From: Rhizobium leguminosarum bv. viciae USDA 2370
GTDB taxonomy: Bacteria > Pseudomonadota > Alphaproteobacteria > Rhizobiales > Rhizobiaceae
Length of the DNA stretch: 64,000 bases
Assembly: GCF_002008365.1 (NCBI RefSeq)
Contig: NZ_MRDL01000059.1
Span: forward strand, 466,324 to 530,323
Reading direction: 5' to 3'
The notes below the pieces were generated by a model. The model did no database searches and was not told the origin of the DNA. It worked only from the letters and a program-made list of their open reading frames with translations. Positions within the stretch are counted from its first letter, which is position 1, and every line of letters begins with the position of its first letter. Of this stretch, positions 55,237-63,856 are shown piece by piece. The translations under genes and the position numbers were made by a program.

Positions 55237-56124
55237 TCATTTCGGCAGCAGGCCGTTTTCCTTGAGGAAATCGACCGCCACGTCCTTGGCTTCCTCGTGG
55301 TCGGTCTCGACCTTGGCATTGAGGACCCGCATTTTCTCGTTGTCGAGATGGGTGCCGACCGCTTCCAGCAGTTCGGCAACTTTCGGATTGGCCTTCAGCA
55401 CGTCCTGGCGGATAACGGGGGCCACGTAGTAGGGCGGAAACAGACCCTTGTCGTCTGCCAGCGGCACGAGGTTCTTCGAGCCGATCTGCCAGTCGGTCGC
55501 TGCACCGTTGGCGACGTCGATGTCCTTTTGGTCCAGTGCATCATAACGAAGACCAAGCTTGGCAAACTGCTTGAACTCCTTGAACTCGGCATCGTAGACG
55601 CGCTTCAGGCCGGGCAGGCCATCGGCGCGGTCGGGAAATTCAGCACCGCCGCCGAAGACCAGGGTCTTGGAAACCTTGGCGAGATCCGACAGGCTCTTCA
55701 GATTGCTGGCCTGCGCCGTTTCCTGCCGGACAACGATGACGTAGCCGTTGTTGATGCCGCTCGGCTTCAGCCATGTGAGGTTGAACTGCTTGGCGTAGAA
55801 ATCCTTGACCTCAGTGTAGACCTTGTCGGCATCGGTCGACATCTCACCCTTGACGACAGAAGCGAGCGCTGTGCCAGTATATTCCGGATAGAGATCGATC
55901 TCGCCGGCCACCAATGCCTGGTGAGCAATCAGCGTGCCGCCGAGATTGATCTTGCGCTCGACGGTGATGCCGGCATTTTCCAAAACGGCGGCGTACATTT
56001 CGGCGAGGATAAACTGCTCGGTGAAATTCTTGCTGCCGACCTTGATGGTCTCTGCGGATGCAGGCTGGAACATGGCGGCTGCCATGATGCCGGCTGCAAA
56101 GATGCCTTTTGTCCAATTTTTCAT
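55237..56124 (-). CDS. OpuC/OsmF-type quaternary-amine-binding protein
   Basis: A 295-residue receptor. ATG 56124 sits 6 bases after AGAGGGA; the overlapping ATG 56130 is too close. Sec signal peptide (IFAAGIMAAAMFQPASA/ET). The start of the mature protein, IKVGSKNFTEQFILAEMYAA, and GEIDLYPEYTGTALAS are diagnostic for the OpuBC/OpuCC/OsmF group that binds betaine, choline, carnitine and related quaternary amines. Some relatives bind ergothioneine. It supplies the permease/ATPase set at 51023-53251 and lies 115 bases after the lyase gene. Confidence 0.92.
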   Translation of the reverse strand: MKNWTKGIFAAGIMAAAMFQPASAETIKVGSKNFTEQFILAEMYAAVLENAGITVERKINLGGTLIAHQALVAGEIDLYPEYTGTALASVVKGEMSTDADKVYTEVKDFYAKQFNLTWLKPSGINNGYVIVVRQETAQASNLKSLSDLAKVSKTLVFGGGAEFPDRADGLPGLKRVYDAEFKEFKQFAKLGLRYDALDQKDIDVANGAATDWQIGSKNLVPLADDKGLFPPYYVAPVIRQDVLKANPKVAELLEAVGTHLDNEKMRVLNAKVETDHEEAKDVAVDFLKENGLLPK

Positions 56125-56239
56125 AACCATTCCCTCTTGTTGACTTTTCAATGAACGAACCGACGGCATTCCCCAGAATGACCGCCGGCATGACCGGTCA
56201 GTGCCCTGCCCTTCTTGCCGGGGCAGTGGCGAACCGGGC

Positions 56240-57745
56240 TTATTGCGGGCCGAGCCCGATCAATGCGGCAATCGTCGCAAAATCCGGCCCTTGTGCGCGA
56301 TCCTCTTCGAGCGCCGGGACTTGGGTGCGGACGAAAGCATAGGCTTCCGCCGATCCCTTGCCCAATTCGCCTGAGACCCCTCGCAGCTCGACGGCCTGTA
56401 CCGAGGCGATCAGTTCGATGGCAGTGAGATAGCGCAGGCGCTCGACGATCGCCTGCGTCTTTGCCAAAACGCTCGGAGCCATCGACGCCTGGTCTTCGAC
56501 GCCATCGGCAACAGGAATGGGCGAAAGCGAAACCGGCATGGCCAGATGGCGGATTTCGGCCTCCATGGCCGAGACGGTCTTTTGCACGGTCGCAAAGCCG
56601 GTGCGGCTCTGGCCCATCGCGGTCAGGAAGCGCGGGAGGTCGGACATGGCAGGCGACATGATCTTCATGATCCGATAGGCGGTGCCTGCCGCGCAATGCG
56701 CCATGGCCTGCCCCAGCCTTTCCCAGGCGAGCACAAACGCGGTCATGTCAAAATTGCCGTGTGAAAGAATGACGCCCTCGGATACGATCACGACAGGATT
56801 GTCGCCGGAACTGACGAGCTCAATCTCGGTCGCCTGCCTTGCCTCGTCGATCGCATGCCTCAACGCACCCCAGACCTGCGGCGTGCAACGGTAGCTCAAA
56901 GGATCCTGGAGACGTCTTGCTGCATCGGCGGCAAGCAAGGAGCTGCCCGAAAGCAGCTCCATCAGTTGAGCGGCGACACGGCGTTGCCCGAAGGCGGGTC
57001 TTGCAGCCAGAGCGCGATCGTCGAAGACGCTGACATTGGCCCGGAACGCTTCGAAATTAACGGCAATCGCCTTCAGGGACCAATCGAAGAGCCGCTCGAT
57101 CTCCTCAAGCGCCAGACAGGCGAGGCCGATGGAGAGGCTGTTGGCCACAACAAGCGCATGCCCGTCCTTCGGCGCCAATTCGAGGGGCTTCAGGCCGGCC
57201 CTTTCAAGAGCGATGGCGGCCGGCAGCACTTCGCCGCCAAGCTCGATCTCGCCGAAGCCGAGAAGGCCGCGGCTCATATGGGCAAGCGGAGCCAAATCCG
57301 CCGCACCAATCGAGCCCAATGATGGGACGACGGGATGGACACTTGCATTGATGGCGGCGATCAGACCGTGGAATACTTTCAGCGAAACGCCGGAACCGCC
57401 AGCCGCCATGCCGGCAGCCCTGACGGCCATCATCGCCCGCACGGATTCCTGTGCGAGCGGTTGTCCGACGCCGACGGCGCGGGCTTGCGGCACACGCATC
57501 TGGAACGCCACGAGGTCTTCCGTTGCAAGTCGCGTGTCGACACCGGCTCCCAGTCCCGTCGTCAGGCCATAGACCGGCAGATCGTTTGCCGTATAGCGAT
57601 CGACGACGGCACGCGCCGCGACAATCCGGGCTTCGACCTCGGCGGATATCTCAATCCGCGCATGACGACGGGCAACCGCTGCGATGTCCTCGATCGTCGG
57701 CGGAGCCGCGCTGAAGATGATCGATGGAGAATGGGTGGCGCTCAC
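56240..57745 (-). CDS. histidine-ammonia-lyase homologue lacking the MIO tripeptide
   Basis: A 501-residue member of the HAL/PAL fold. GTG 57745 overlaps the repressor stop (GTGA). Conserved parts: Tyr59 in VYGLTTGLGAG, QDPLSYRCTPQVWGA, SSGDNPVVI and VEDQASM. The segment that in HAL, PAL and TAL reads GxxGASGDLAPLAH is here GSIGAADLAPLAH (residues 144-156; codons 57296-57304 encode A-A-D). It is one residue shorter and lacks the Ser and Gly, so the MIO electrophile cannot form by the known route. Either it uses MIO-independent elimination of a good leaving group such as trimethylamine, or it is inactive. The context (HutC-type repressor, betaine importer) favours the former. No hutU, hutI or hutG neighbours. 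Confidence 0.85.
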   Translation of the reverse strand: MSATHSPSIIFSAAPPTIEDIAAVARRHARIEISAEVEARIVAARAVVDRYTANDLPVYGLTTGLGAGVDTRLATEDLVAFQMRVPQARAVGVGQPLAQESVRAMMAVRAAGMAAGGSGVSLKVFHGLIAAINASVHPVVPSLGSIGAADLAPLAHMSRGLLGFGEIELGGEVLPAAIALERAGLKPLELAPKDGHALVVANSLSIGLACLALEEIERLFDWSLKAIAVNFEAFRANVSVFDDRALAARPAFGQRRVAAQLMELLSGSSLLAADAARRLQDPLSYRCTPQVWGALRHAIDEARQATEIELVSSGDNPVVIVSEGVILSHGNFDMTAFVLAWERLGQAMAHCAAGTAYRIMKIMSPAMSDLPRFLTAMGQSRTGFATVQKTVSAMEAEIRHLAMPVSLSPIPVADGVEDQASMAPSVLAKTQAIVERLRYLTAIELIASVQAVELRGVSGELGKGSAEAYAFVRTQVPALEEDRAQGPDFATIAALIGLGPQ

Positions 57746-58509
57746 TGTTTCTCTCCGAGAATGGCGACGGGCTTAGAGGGACCCTTGCTGGACCGTGCTT
57801 CCAGCCGATATTGCGCGCCGGGATAGTATAAAAGCGCGCAGGTCACGACGGCCTCGCCCGACCAGGTCCGTCGAAAGACGCGCAGGCAAGGGTGATCATT
57901 CTTCAGGCCGAGATATTTGCGTATGGCCCTATCCGGTTTGACGGCCTGGACGATATGTTCGAACGCCGTTATCGGTGCGACCTGCGTCAGATATTCGTGC
58001 GGCGTCATGCTGTAGAAGTCGGCAGACAGATAATCGGGCGCCACCAGCGGATTGACATAGCGCTCCTCGACCTGAATGGGCTGGTCGTTTTCCATGTGCA
58101 CGATCAGCGAATGCATCACCTCAGCGCCGAGGATCAGTTGGAGCGCGTCGGCAACGTTAGCATCCGCCTTCATCAGCCCGGCCTTGACGACCACCGCCTT
58201 ATGCGTGTGACCCCGTTCCAGTATTTCGTCGGCTATGTTGCGGATTTGAAGCAGATCGACGTCGAGGTGCTTTGGCGACACGAACGTTCCGATCCCGGCG
58301 GATCGCTTGAGAACGCCCTCGAACATCAGCTCCCGCAGGGCCCGGTTCGCCGTCATGCGGCTGACGCCGAATGCCGCCACCAGTTCGCTTTCGGAGGATA
58401 CCCGGTCTCCCGGCTGCAGCTTGCCCTCGGCGATGTCGGCCAGGATCTGCTCCTTGATCCTGATATAATGGCGCGCTTCGCCGGCGGCCGGTTTGACTGC
58501 TTTCGTCAT
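57742..58509 (-). CDS. HutC-type GntR/UTRA transcriptional repressor
   Basis: A 255-residue protein from ATG 58509, overlapping the hydratase stop (ATGA). Winged helix at residues 15-80 (HYIRIKEQILADIAEGKL; FGVSRMTANRALRELMFEGVL). UTRA domain with the HutC pattern: LLQIRNIADEILERGH, VMHSLIVHMENDQPIQVEERYVNP, TPHEYLTQVAPITAFEHIVQAV, PCLRVFRRTWSGEAVVT and YPGAQYRLEARS. HutC proteins sense urocanate; this one is likely to sense a urocanate-like or thio-urocanate-like acid. Its probable operator is the palindrome at 61727-61742, upstream of the whole operon. Confidence 0.93.
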   Translation of the reverse strand: MTKAVKPAAGEARHYIRIKEQILADIAEGKLQPGDRVSSESELVAAFGVSRMTANRALRELMFEGVLKRSAGIGTFVSPKHLDVDLLQIRNIADEILERGHTHKAVVVKAGLMKADANVADALQLILGAEVMHSLIVHMENDQPIQVEERYVNPLVAPDYLSADFYSMTPHEYLTQVAPITAFEHIVQAVKPDRAIRKYLGLKNDHPCLRVFRRTWSGEAVVTCALLYYPGAQYRLEARSSKGPSKPVAILGEKQ

Positions 58510-59357
58510 GACAGCCTCGCCACGCCATTGTCGAGGATGATAGCGCTCCGCGAAGCAACGAGCCCCCTGAAGTGAATCTCGGCGCCGTTGCGCCATATCT
58601 GCAGGGTGATCGTTTCTCCGGGAAAGATCGGTGCGCTGAAACGCGCCGCGATTGCGCTCAAGCCAGTCGCCATGCCTGGATCGATGGCAGCGACGATGGC
58701 GTAGCCCGCATGGCCGAAGCTGCACAGCCCATGCAGGATCGGCCCGTCAAAGCCGCTTTTGCCGGCTGCCTGCGGATCGACATGCAGCGGATTAAGATCG
58801 CCGTTCAGGCGATAGATGAGAGCGGCGTTACCAGGGATGTCGACATTGAATTCGAAGTCCGGCTCTCCGTCCGGGACTTTGGGCAAGGGTTCAGGCGCAA
58901 ATCCCGCCGAACCGCATCCACCGTCGCCGCGGCACGCGTTCGTCTGGACGATCGTCGCGATGGGCTCGTCACCGTCCGCGGTTGCGATCAGGCGCTCGAA
59001 GCTGACGAACATTCCTTTTTCAACACCGCGATCGACTACCGAGAGGACGCGTGAGCGAGAGGTCAGCGGCACATCAAGCGGGACCGGCCGGTGGATCGTC
59101 AGGCGATGTTCGGAATGCACGAGACGCGCCCAGTCGACGCCTGTCTGTCGCATCCATGGGCCTGGATGCGCTACGATATTGGCAAGGGTCGGCGCGGTCA
59201 CGAGATCGCGTTCATAGACGTAGTTCAATGCCTTTTCGTCGAGCGCGTTGGTGCCGTAGCCAACCGACAGGGCGTAAAGGATGGCATCTCTTGCGGTGAC
59301 CACATGTGTTGCTTGCGGCACCGGGAAGTCGAGGATGGATTGGGCCGGCAGCGTCAC
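58506..59357 (-). CDS. MaoC-type (double hot-dog) acyl-CoA hydratase
   Basis: A 283-residue protein from GTG 59357, overlapping the SDR stop (GTGA). The C-terminal hot-dog has the hydratase-2 motif YRLNGDLNPLHVDPQAAG with the catalytic Asp and His, then GFDGPILHGLCSFGHAG. The N-terminal hot-dog lacks the motif, as usual in (R)-specific enoyl-CoA hydratases of the multifunctional-enzyme-2 type. It would add water to an enoyl-CoA; in this operon the enoyl may be the CoA ester of the lyase product (an aryl-acrylate). Confidence 0.9.
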   Translation of the reverse strand: MTLPAQSILDFPVPQATHVVTARDAILYALSVGYGTNALDEKALNYVYERDLVTAPTLANIVAHPGPWMRQTGVDWARLVHSEHRLTIHRPVPLDVPLTSRSRVLSVVDRGVEKGMFVSFERLIATADGDEPIATIVQTNACRGDGGCGSAGFAPEPLPKVPDGEPDFEFNVDIPGNAALIYRLNGDLNPLHVDPQAAGKSGFDGPILHGLCSFGHAGYAIVAAIDPGMATGLSAIAARFSAPIFPGETITLQIWRNGAEIHFRGLVASRSAIILDNGVARLS

Positions 59358-60160
59358 GATGCGGCGCCCCCAGATGTCGCGGGTTTGCGAACGCCTCCGG
59401 ACAGGCGGATGCCGCCGTCAACGGACAGCAATTCACCGGTGACGAAGTCGGCACCCTGAACAAGCCAGACAATGGCGCCGGCAACGTCTTCCGGTGTCGC
59501 GACACGGCCGAGCGGCGCGGCGTCCGAAAATCGCTTGGCAGTGGCTCCATAGGCGTCCGGCCCGAGCGTGTCGCGCATCCAGCGCGTATCGATGATGCCA
59601 GGACAAACGGCATTGACGCGGATATCGGGACCGCAGGTGCGCGCCAGGGCCAAGGTCAGCGCATTCAGCGCGCCCTTGGAGGCCGTATAGGCAAGCGAGC
59701 TGCCGCCGCCAGTAAAGGCAACATTGGATGAGACATTGACGATCGCACCGCCGCCGCTGTCACGCATCGCAGGCACTGCCGCCCGGCACATCTGATAGGC
59801 GCCGATGACATTGACACCGAAAACGTTCTGAAAATCTTCGGCCGACAATGTCTCCAGATCGAAAGGATCGGATTTGACCGTCATTGCGGCATTGTTCACC
59901 AAGGCGTCGAGCCGCCCCCATCGATCGACGGCAATCGCGACCATTCGGCGGCAAGCCGCGTCATCGGCAACGTCGGCCTGGACGATCTCCACCTCCGCGC
60001 CCAGGCTGCGGCAGATATCGCCAGTCTCATCGGCCTCTTTCTTGCTGCGGCTGTAGTTGACGACCACCCTGGCACCGCCCGCGGCGAATTGTTTGACGCA
60101 TGCAGCCCCGACGCCCGTTGCCGAGCCTGTGACGATGATGGCGGCTCCATCGATTTTCAT
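59354..60160 (-). CDS. SDR-family 3-hydroxyacyl dehydrogenase-like
   Basis: A 268-residue classical SDR; ATG 60160 overlaps the CoA-transferase stop (ATGA). Cofactor motif VTGSATGVGAACV, NNAAM, catalytic Ser in IVNVSSNVAF and YTASK, and PG region NAVCPGIIDTRWM. It resembles FabG-type oxidoreductases that oxidise a 3-hydroxyacyl group with NAD(P). In this operon it would follow the MaoC hydratase. The C-terminal ten residues are a basic/Gly tail. Confidence 0.9.
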   Translation of the reverse strand: MKIDGAAIIVTGSATGVGAACVKQFAAGGARVVVNYSRSKKEADETGDICRSLGAEVEIVQADVADDAACRRMVAIAVDRWGRLDALVNNAAMTVKSDPFDLETLSAEDFQNVFGVNVIGAYQMCRAAVPAMRDSGGGAIVNVSSNVAFTGGGSSLAYTASKGALNALTLALARTCGPDIRVNAVCPGIIDTRWMRDTLGPDAYGATAKRFSDAAPLGRVATPEDVAGAIVWLVQGADFVTGELLSVDGGIRLSGGVRKPATSGGAAS

Positions 60161-61707
60161 GGGGCAAAGTCCTTCATGGCGTGGGGCGAAAACAGACGCG
60201 CATCCATCTGCTTCAGCCGATCTGACACCGCGACGCTCTTCGGCAGGCGATCGAGAACATGGGCGGCAAGATCGATGCCGGGGGCAAACTCCGTCAGCGT
60301 CAGGCATCCGTCAATTACCCGAAAGACAGCCCGTTCGGTGACGACGAGCTGTGATTGCCCTTCCGGCGCAAAGGCGGGGCTCGAACTGATCTGGTCGACA
60401 TCATCGACGATCTTGCAGAAGCGGCCGTCCTGGATGATGTCGAGCGTGCCGTCGGCAACGGCAATTTCAGCGCCACCGGCCGAAAACGCGCCGAGATAGA
60501 CAACGTGCTTGGCCGTCTGCGAAATATTGGTGAAGCCGCCGACCCCGACGATGGAATTGTTGAAGCGGCTGACATTGACCGCACCGTGCCGATCCACCTC
60601 GGCCATGCCGAGGAAGGCGATATCGAGGCCGCCGCCGTCGTAAAAATCAAACTGCGATGCCTGTGGGATGATGGCGGTCGGATTGACGGCGGCGCCAAAG
60701 GACAGCTCCTCGGCCGGCACGCCGCCGATGACGCCGGATTCGATCGTCATCGTATAATCGTCGAATCCCTCTTCGCTGGCGATGCGGCCGATCCCGGCGG
60801 CAATGCCGATGCCGAGGTTGATGGTTGGGCGATTGAGCGGCGCCAGCTCCCGGAAGGCACGTCGCTGAATAATTTTATCGACCGACAGTGGCGCCGGCTG
60901 CAGGCGGCTCATCGCCATCCGGACGCGCCCGGTATAGGCGATATTGTCCGTCTCGGCGAAACTGACGCCGTGCTGGGCCGGATCATCGCAGACGACGACA
61001 TAATCGACCAGCACCGCCGGGATGCGAACATCGCCCGGCGGCAGGGAGCCGCGTTCGGCAATCCGCTTGACCTGGACGATGACGATGCCACCGGAGTTTC
61101 GGCCCGCCTGCGCCATGGCGAGCACGTCGAGCGGGAACGCCTCGTCCTCGAGGGTGATGTTGCCGTCTTCGTCGGCCGTCGTTCCGCGCAACAGCACGCA
61201 GTCGAGCGGCATCGACGGATAAAGCAGCCATTCCTTGCCGCGCAACGACACACGCTCGACAAGCGCACGCGGCGCCGTCGCATTCATGCGGCCGCCGCCA
61301 TGAAGCGGATCCATGAAGGAGCCGAGCCCGATATGGGTGACCACTCCAGGCTGACCGGCGGCAATCGCCCGATAGAGCTGCGCGATGACGCCCTGCGGCC
61401 AGCAATGCGCTTCGATCTTCTCCTCGATCGCCAGCCTGCCAAGGCGCGGCGTTCCGCGCCATCCCCCGGCGATCACGCAGGCGACGAGGCCTTCATAGCC
61501 AAAGTGCCCCATGCCGCGCGTCTGACGATCGCCCGTGCTGGCAGCAAACAGAAGTGTCAGGTTGCGGGGTTTTCCAGAGGCGAGGAAACGCTCCTCGACG
61601 GCCGCCGTGATGGCTTCGGGATGACAGCATCCTCCAAAACCCGAAGCAGCGACAGTCATCCCATCTTCGAGGAGATCCGCAGCTTGCTGTGAAGAGATGA
61701 CCCGCAT
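60157..61707 (-). CDS. family-I CoA-transferase (acetate/3-oxoacid type, fused subunits)
   Basis: A 516-residue protein combining both subunits. ATG 61707 is used (the frame extends to 61800 but would run through the operator). Marks: SGFGGCCHPEAITAAVEERF (CoA-binding glycine loop near the N-terminus) and, in the second half, LNLGIGIAAGIGRI with the active-site Glu in TIESGVIGG. Members move CoA from a donor acyl-CoA to a free acid. It is the first gene of the operon and would activate the acid made by the lyase. No thiolase is present in the window. Confidence 0.92.
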   Translation of the reverse strand: MRVISSQQAADLLEDGMTVAASGFGGCCHPEAITAAVEERFLASGKPRNLTLLFAASTGDRQTRGMGHFGYEGLVACVIAGGWRGTPRLGRLAIEEKIEAHCWPQGVIAQLYRAIAAGQPGVVTHIGLGSFMDPLHGGGRMNATAPRALVERVSLRGKEWLLYPSMPLDCVLLRGTTADEDGNITLEDEAFPLDVLAMAQAGRNSGGIVIVQVKRIAERGSLPPGDVRIPAVLVDYVVVCDDPAQHGVSFAETDNIAYTGRVRMAMSRLQPAPLSVDKIIQRRAFRELAPLNRPTINLGIGIAAGIGRIASEEGFDDYTMTIESGVIGGVPAEELSFGAAVNPTAIIPQASQFDFYDGGGLDIAFLGMAEVDRHGAVNVSRFNNSIVGVGGFTNISQTAKHVVYLGAFSAGGAEIAVADGTLDIIQDGRFCKIVDDVDQISSSPAFAPEGQSQLVVTERAVFRVIDGCLTLTEFAPGIDLAAHVLDRLPKSVAVSDRLKQMDARLFSPHAMKDFAP

Positions 61708-61726
61708 GACGATCTTTGCTTCCCCG

Positions 61727-61742
61727 GCCTGTATATACAGGC
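61727..61742. promoter_or_regulatory. perfect 16-bp palindrome, HutC-type operator
   Basis: GCCTGTATATACAGGC reads the same on both strands. The TGTATATACA core is the known target type of HutC repressors. It lies 20 bases upstream of the CoA-transferase start. On the minus strand TATATA could be a -10 box with TTACAA about 19 bases upstream, so binding would block initiation. It is the only copy I saw in the window. Confidence 0.7.
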
Positions 61743-61806
61743 TAGCCGCCGATCGTTTGTAAGGCAACTGGAATCTTTGCCAGTATTTTAGGCACACCAC
61801 CTTCGA

Positions 61807-62859
61807 TCAGACGATATTCAGCAGTCCGATCAGGCAAAGCCCAAGAGCCGCCAGCGCCAATAGCGACAGCGCCGCCGCCGCGAGGACACGACCGCCGGTA
61901 TGGGCGACGGATCTGACATCGACGGAGAGACCCAAAGCGGCCATGGCGGTGACGGTGAAGGCGGCGGAGACAGCCGACACCCCGGGCAGCAGCGGCGCCG
62001 GGATCGCGTCGAGAGAACGAAGTGTCGCCATGGCTGCAAAACCGAGGATGAACCAGGGGAGAACATGGCGGAGATTGACTGCAGAGCCGCCAGCACGGCG
62101 GCCATGAACTGCACCGAGCAGAAGGATGACCGGTCCGAGCATCATCACGCGGATCAGTTTGACGAGCGTGCCCACCTGGGCGCTGACGGCTCCGGCAGAG
62201 GCCGTGGCCGCCAATACCTGCGGGACGGCATAGGCTGTCAGGCCTGCGAAAACGCCATATTGTACGGCGCTCAGACCCAAGAGCAGATGAAGAAGCGGCA
62301 GCGTCAGCACTGCCCCGATGCCGAGCAGCGCGGTAAAGGCTATCGAGGCCGCGATATCATCCGGTTTGGCGCCGATCACGGGCGCTGCGGCGGCAATCGC
62401 AGAATTGCCGCAGATCGAGTTGCCGCAAGCAACCAAGGTCGCCAGGCTGGCCGACAGTCCGAAGAGCCGTCCGATCAGAAAGCTGCCGGCCAAAGACAGA
62501 GCAACCAGAACGGCAATTCCGCCGACAAGCGGGAGCCCAGCCTGCCGAATGGCAGCCGTGCTGAGCGAGGCGCCAAGCAACACGACGGCAATTTCGAGAA
62601 GCGTCTTGGCGGCGAACTGGATGCCGGGAATGAAAGTCTGCGGCAGACAGACCGAGGAGCGCACGGCAATGCCGATCAGAATGGCAAGCACGAGGCTCTC
62701 GATCCAATGCGAGCCGAAAATCATCAACTGCAGCCGCTCAACAAGATGCGCAGCGAGCGTGACCGCCGCACAAAGAACGAGTCCCGGCAGGACAGCAGGA
62801 AACGACGGGGAACGGGAGGCGGAAACGAGCATCGGCAAGACCTTGCGCAAGGACTGCAC
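61807..62859 (-). CDS. YeiH/UPF0324-family putative sulphate-type exporter
   Basis: A 350-residue polytopic protein with about ten membrane segments and the UPF0324 signatures LEIAVVLLGASLS, LVACGNSICGNSAIAAAAPVIGA and LVKLIRVMMLGPVILLLG. Family members are linked to export of sulphate or related anions; direct proof is limited. The GTG start at 62859 and ATG 62832 are both possible; AAGG before the latter supports the shorter form. It is divergent from a LysR gene, as yeiH and yeiE are in E. coli. The CoA-transferase operon follows on the same strand after 99 bases. Confidence 0.85.
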   Translation of the reverse strand: MQSLRKVLPMLVSASRSPSFPAVLPGLVLCAAVTLAAHLVERLQLMIFGSHWIESLVLAILIGIAVRSSVCLPQTFIPGIQFAAKTLLEIAVVLLGASLSTAAIRQAGLPLVGGIAVLVALSLAGSFLIGRLFGLSASLATLVACGNSICGNSAIAAAAPVIGAKPDDIAASIAFTALLGIGAVLTLPLLHLLLGLSAVQYGVFAGLTAYAVPQVLAATASAGAVSAQVGTLVKLIRVMMLGPVILLLGAVHGRRAGGSAVNLRHVLPWFILGFAAMATLRSLDAIPAPLLPGVSAVSAAFTVTAMAALGLSVDVRSVAHTGGRVLAAAALSLLALAALGLCLIGLLNIV

Positions 62860-62887
62860 TGTCCCACACTCAATTATCGACTTCCAT

Positions 62888-62908
62888 TGAATAGTTTATT
62901 ATGATTCA
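62888..62908. promoter_or_regulatory. LysR-type T-N11-A operator
   Basis: TGAAT-N11-ATTCA with perfect 5-bp arms lies between the divergent yeiH-like and LysR genes, at the place where LysR regulators usually bind to control both. Confidence 0.6.
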
Positions 62909-62932
62909 TTCGGTAAAATCGAACGATTGATC

Positions 62933-63856
62933 ATGACATTTGAACAGCTTTCCATTTTCGTCGCGGTTGCGGAACGCGAGCATCTGACCAATGCTGCCTC
63001 CGCGATCGGGCTGACGCCATCGGCCGTCAGTTCGGCGATCCGCAATCTCGAGGCCTCCTATGGCGTCGAGCTTTTCCACCGCGTCGGACGCCGCATAGAG
63101 CTGACATATGAAGGACGGGTGTTTCTAGGGGAGGCAAGAGCGACGCTGGCGCGCGCCAAGGCCGCGGCGCTTGTCTTGTCCGATCTCGGCGGCTTGCAAA
63201 AGGGTGAACTGGTCGTTTTTGCAAGCCAGACGATCGCAAGCTACTGGCTGCCGGCGATGCTGATGCGTTTCAAGATCCGCTACCCGGGCATTGACCTGAA
63301 GCTGATGATTGGCAACACGACCACGGCGGCAAAAGCGGTTCTCGATGGATTGGCCGAAGTCGGCTTCGTCGAAGGCAGCGTTGACGAGCCGGCGCTGAAT
63401 ATTCAGCCGCTTGCCGAGGACGAACTGCTTGTCGTCGTAGGTCCGCGTCATCCCTGGGCGCGTGGCAAGGCAATTGCACCGACGGACCTGGTTTCAGGCA
63501 CGAAATGGGTCATGCGGGAAAGAGGGTCCGGAACCCGGTCGGCTTTCGAGGCGGCGATTTCCAATCTCGGCATAGCCCCCGGAAATCTGGCTGTCGCGCT
63601 TGAACTGCCGTCGAACGAGGCGGTCATATCGGCAGCAAGAGAAGGCCTCTGCGCGACGGTCGTCTCAGGTGCCGTGGCGGCGCCGCTCTTGACGCAAGGT
63701 CTTCTGGTGAAGGTGCGCTTTCATCTGCCGTCCCGGCAATTTGCAATCCTGCGGCATAAGCAAAGGCACTCCAGCCGTGCCTCATTGGCGCTGGAAACGA
63801 TTTGCCGCGAGGATAAAGCTGCCGAAGTCAAAAATGGGGAGGACTGGGCGCTCTAG
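62933..63856 (+). CDS. LysR-family regulator (YeiE/CysL-like)
   Basis: A 307-residue protein from ATG 62933. The N-terminal winged helix is MTFEQLSIFVAVAEREHL then LTPSAVSSAIRNLEASYGVELFHRVGRR. The C-terminal sensor domain has FASQTIASYWLPAMLMRF and MRERGSGTRSAFEAAI. Best fit is the YeiE/CysL subgroup, which controls sulphite- or anion-related exporters. It is divergent from the YeiH-like gene with a T-N11-A box between. It is followed by a repeat element. Confidence 0.92.
   Translation: MTFEQLSIFVAVAEREHLTNAASAIGLTPSAVSSAIRNLEASYGVELFHRVGRRIELTYEGRVFLGEARATLARAKAAALVLSDLGGLQKGELVVFASQTIASYWLPAMLMRFKIRYPGIDLKLMIGNTTTAAKAVLDGLAEVGFVEGSVDEPALNIQPLAEDELLVVVGPRHPWARGKAIAPTDLVSGTKWVMRERGSGTRSAFEAAISNLGIAPGNLAVALELPSNEAVISAAREGLCATVVSGAVAAPLLTQGLLVKVRFHLPSRQFAILRHKQRHSSRASLALETICREDKAAEVKNGEDWAL

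Noticed and set aside
56240..57745. Ordinary histidine-utilisation (hut) operon
   Set aside because: No urocanase, imidazolonepropionase or formiminoglutamate genes are adjacent and the MIO tripeptide is absent.
60355..61692. 445-codon plus-strand frame opposite the CoA-transferase
   Set aside because: Antisense shadow; no ribosome site or motif.
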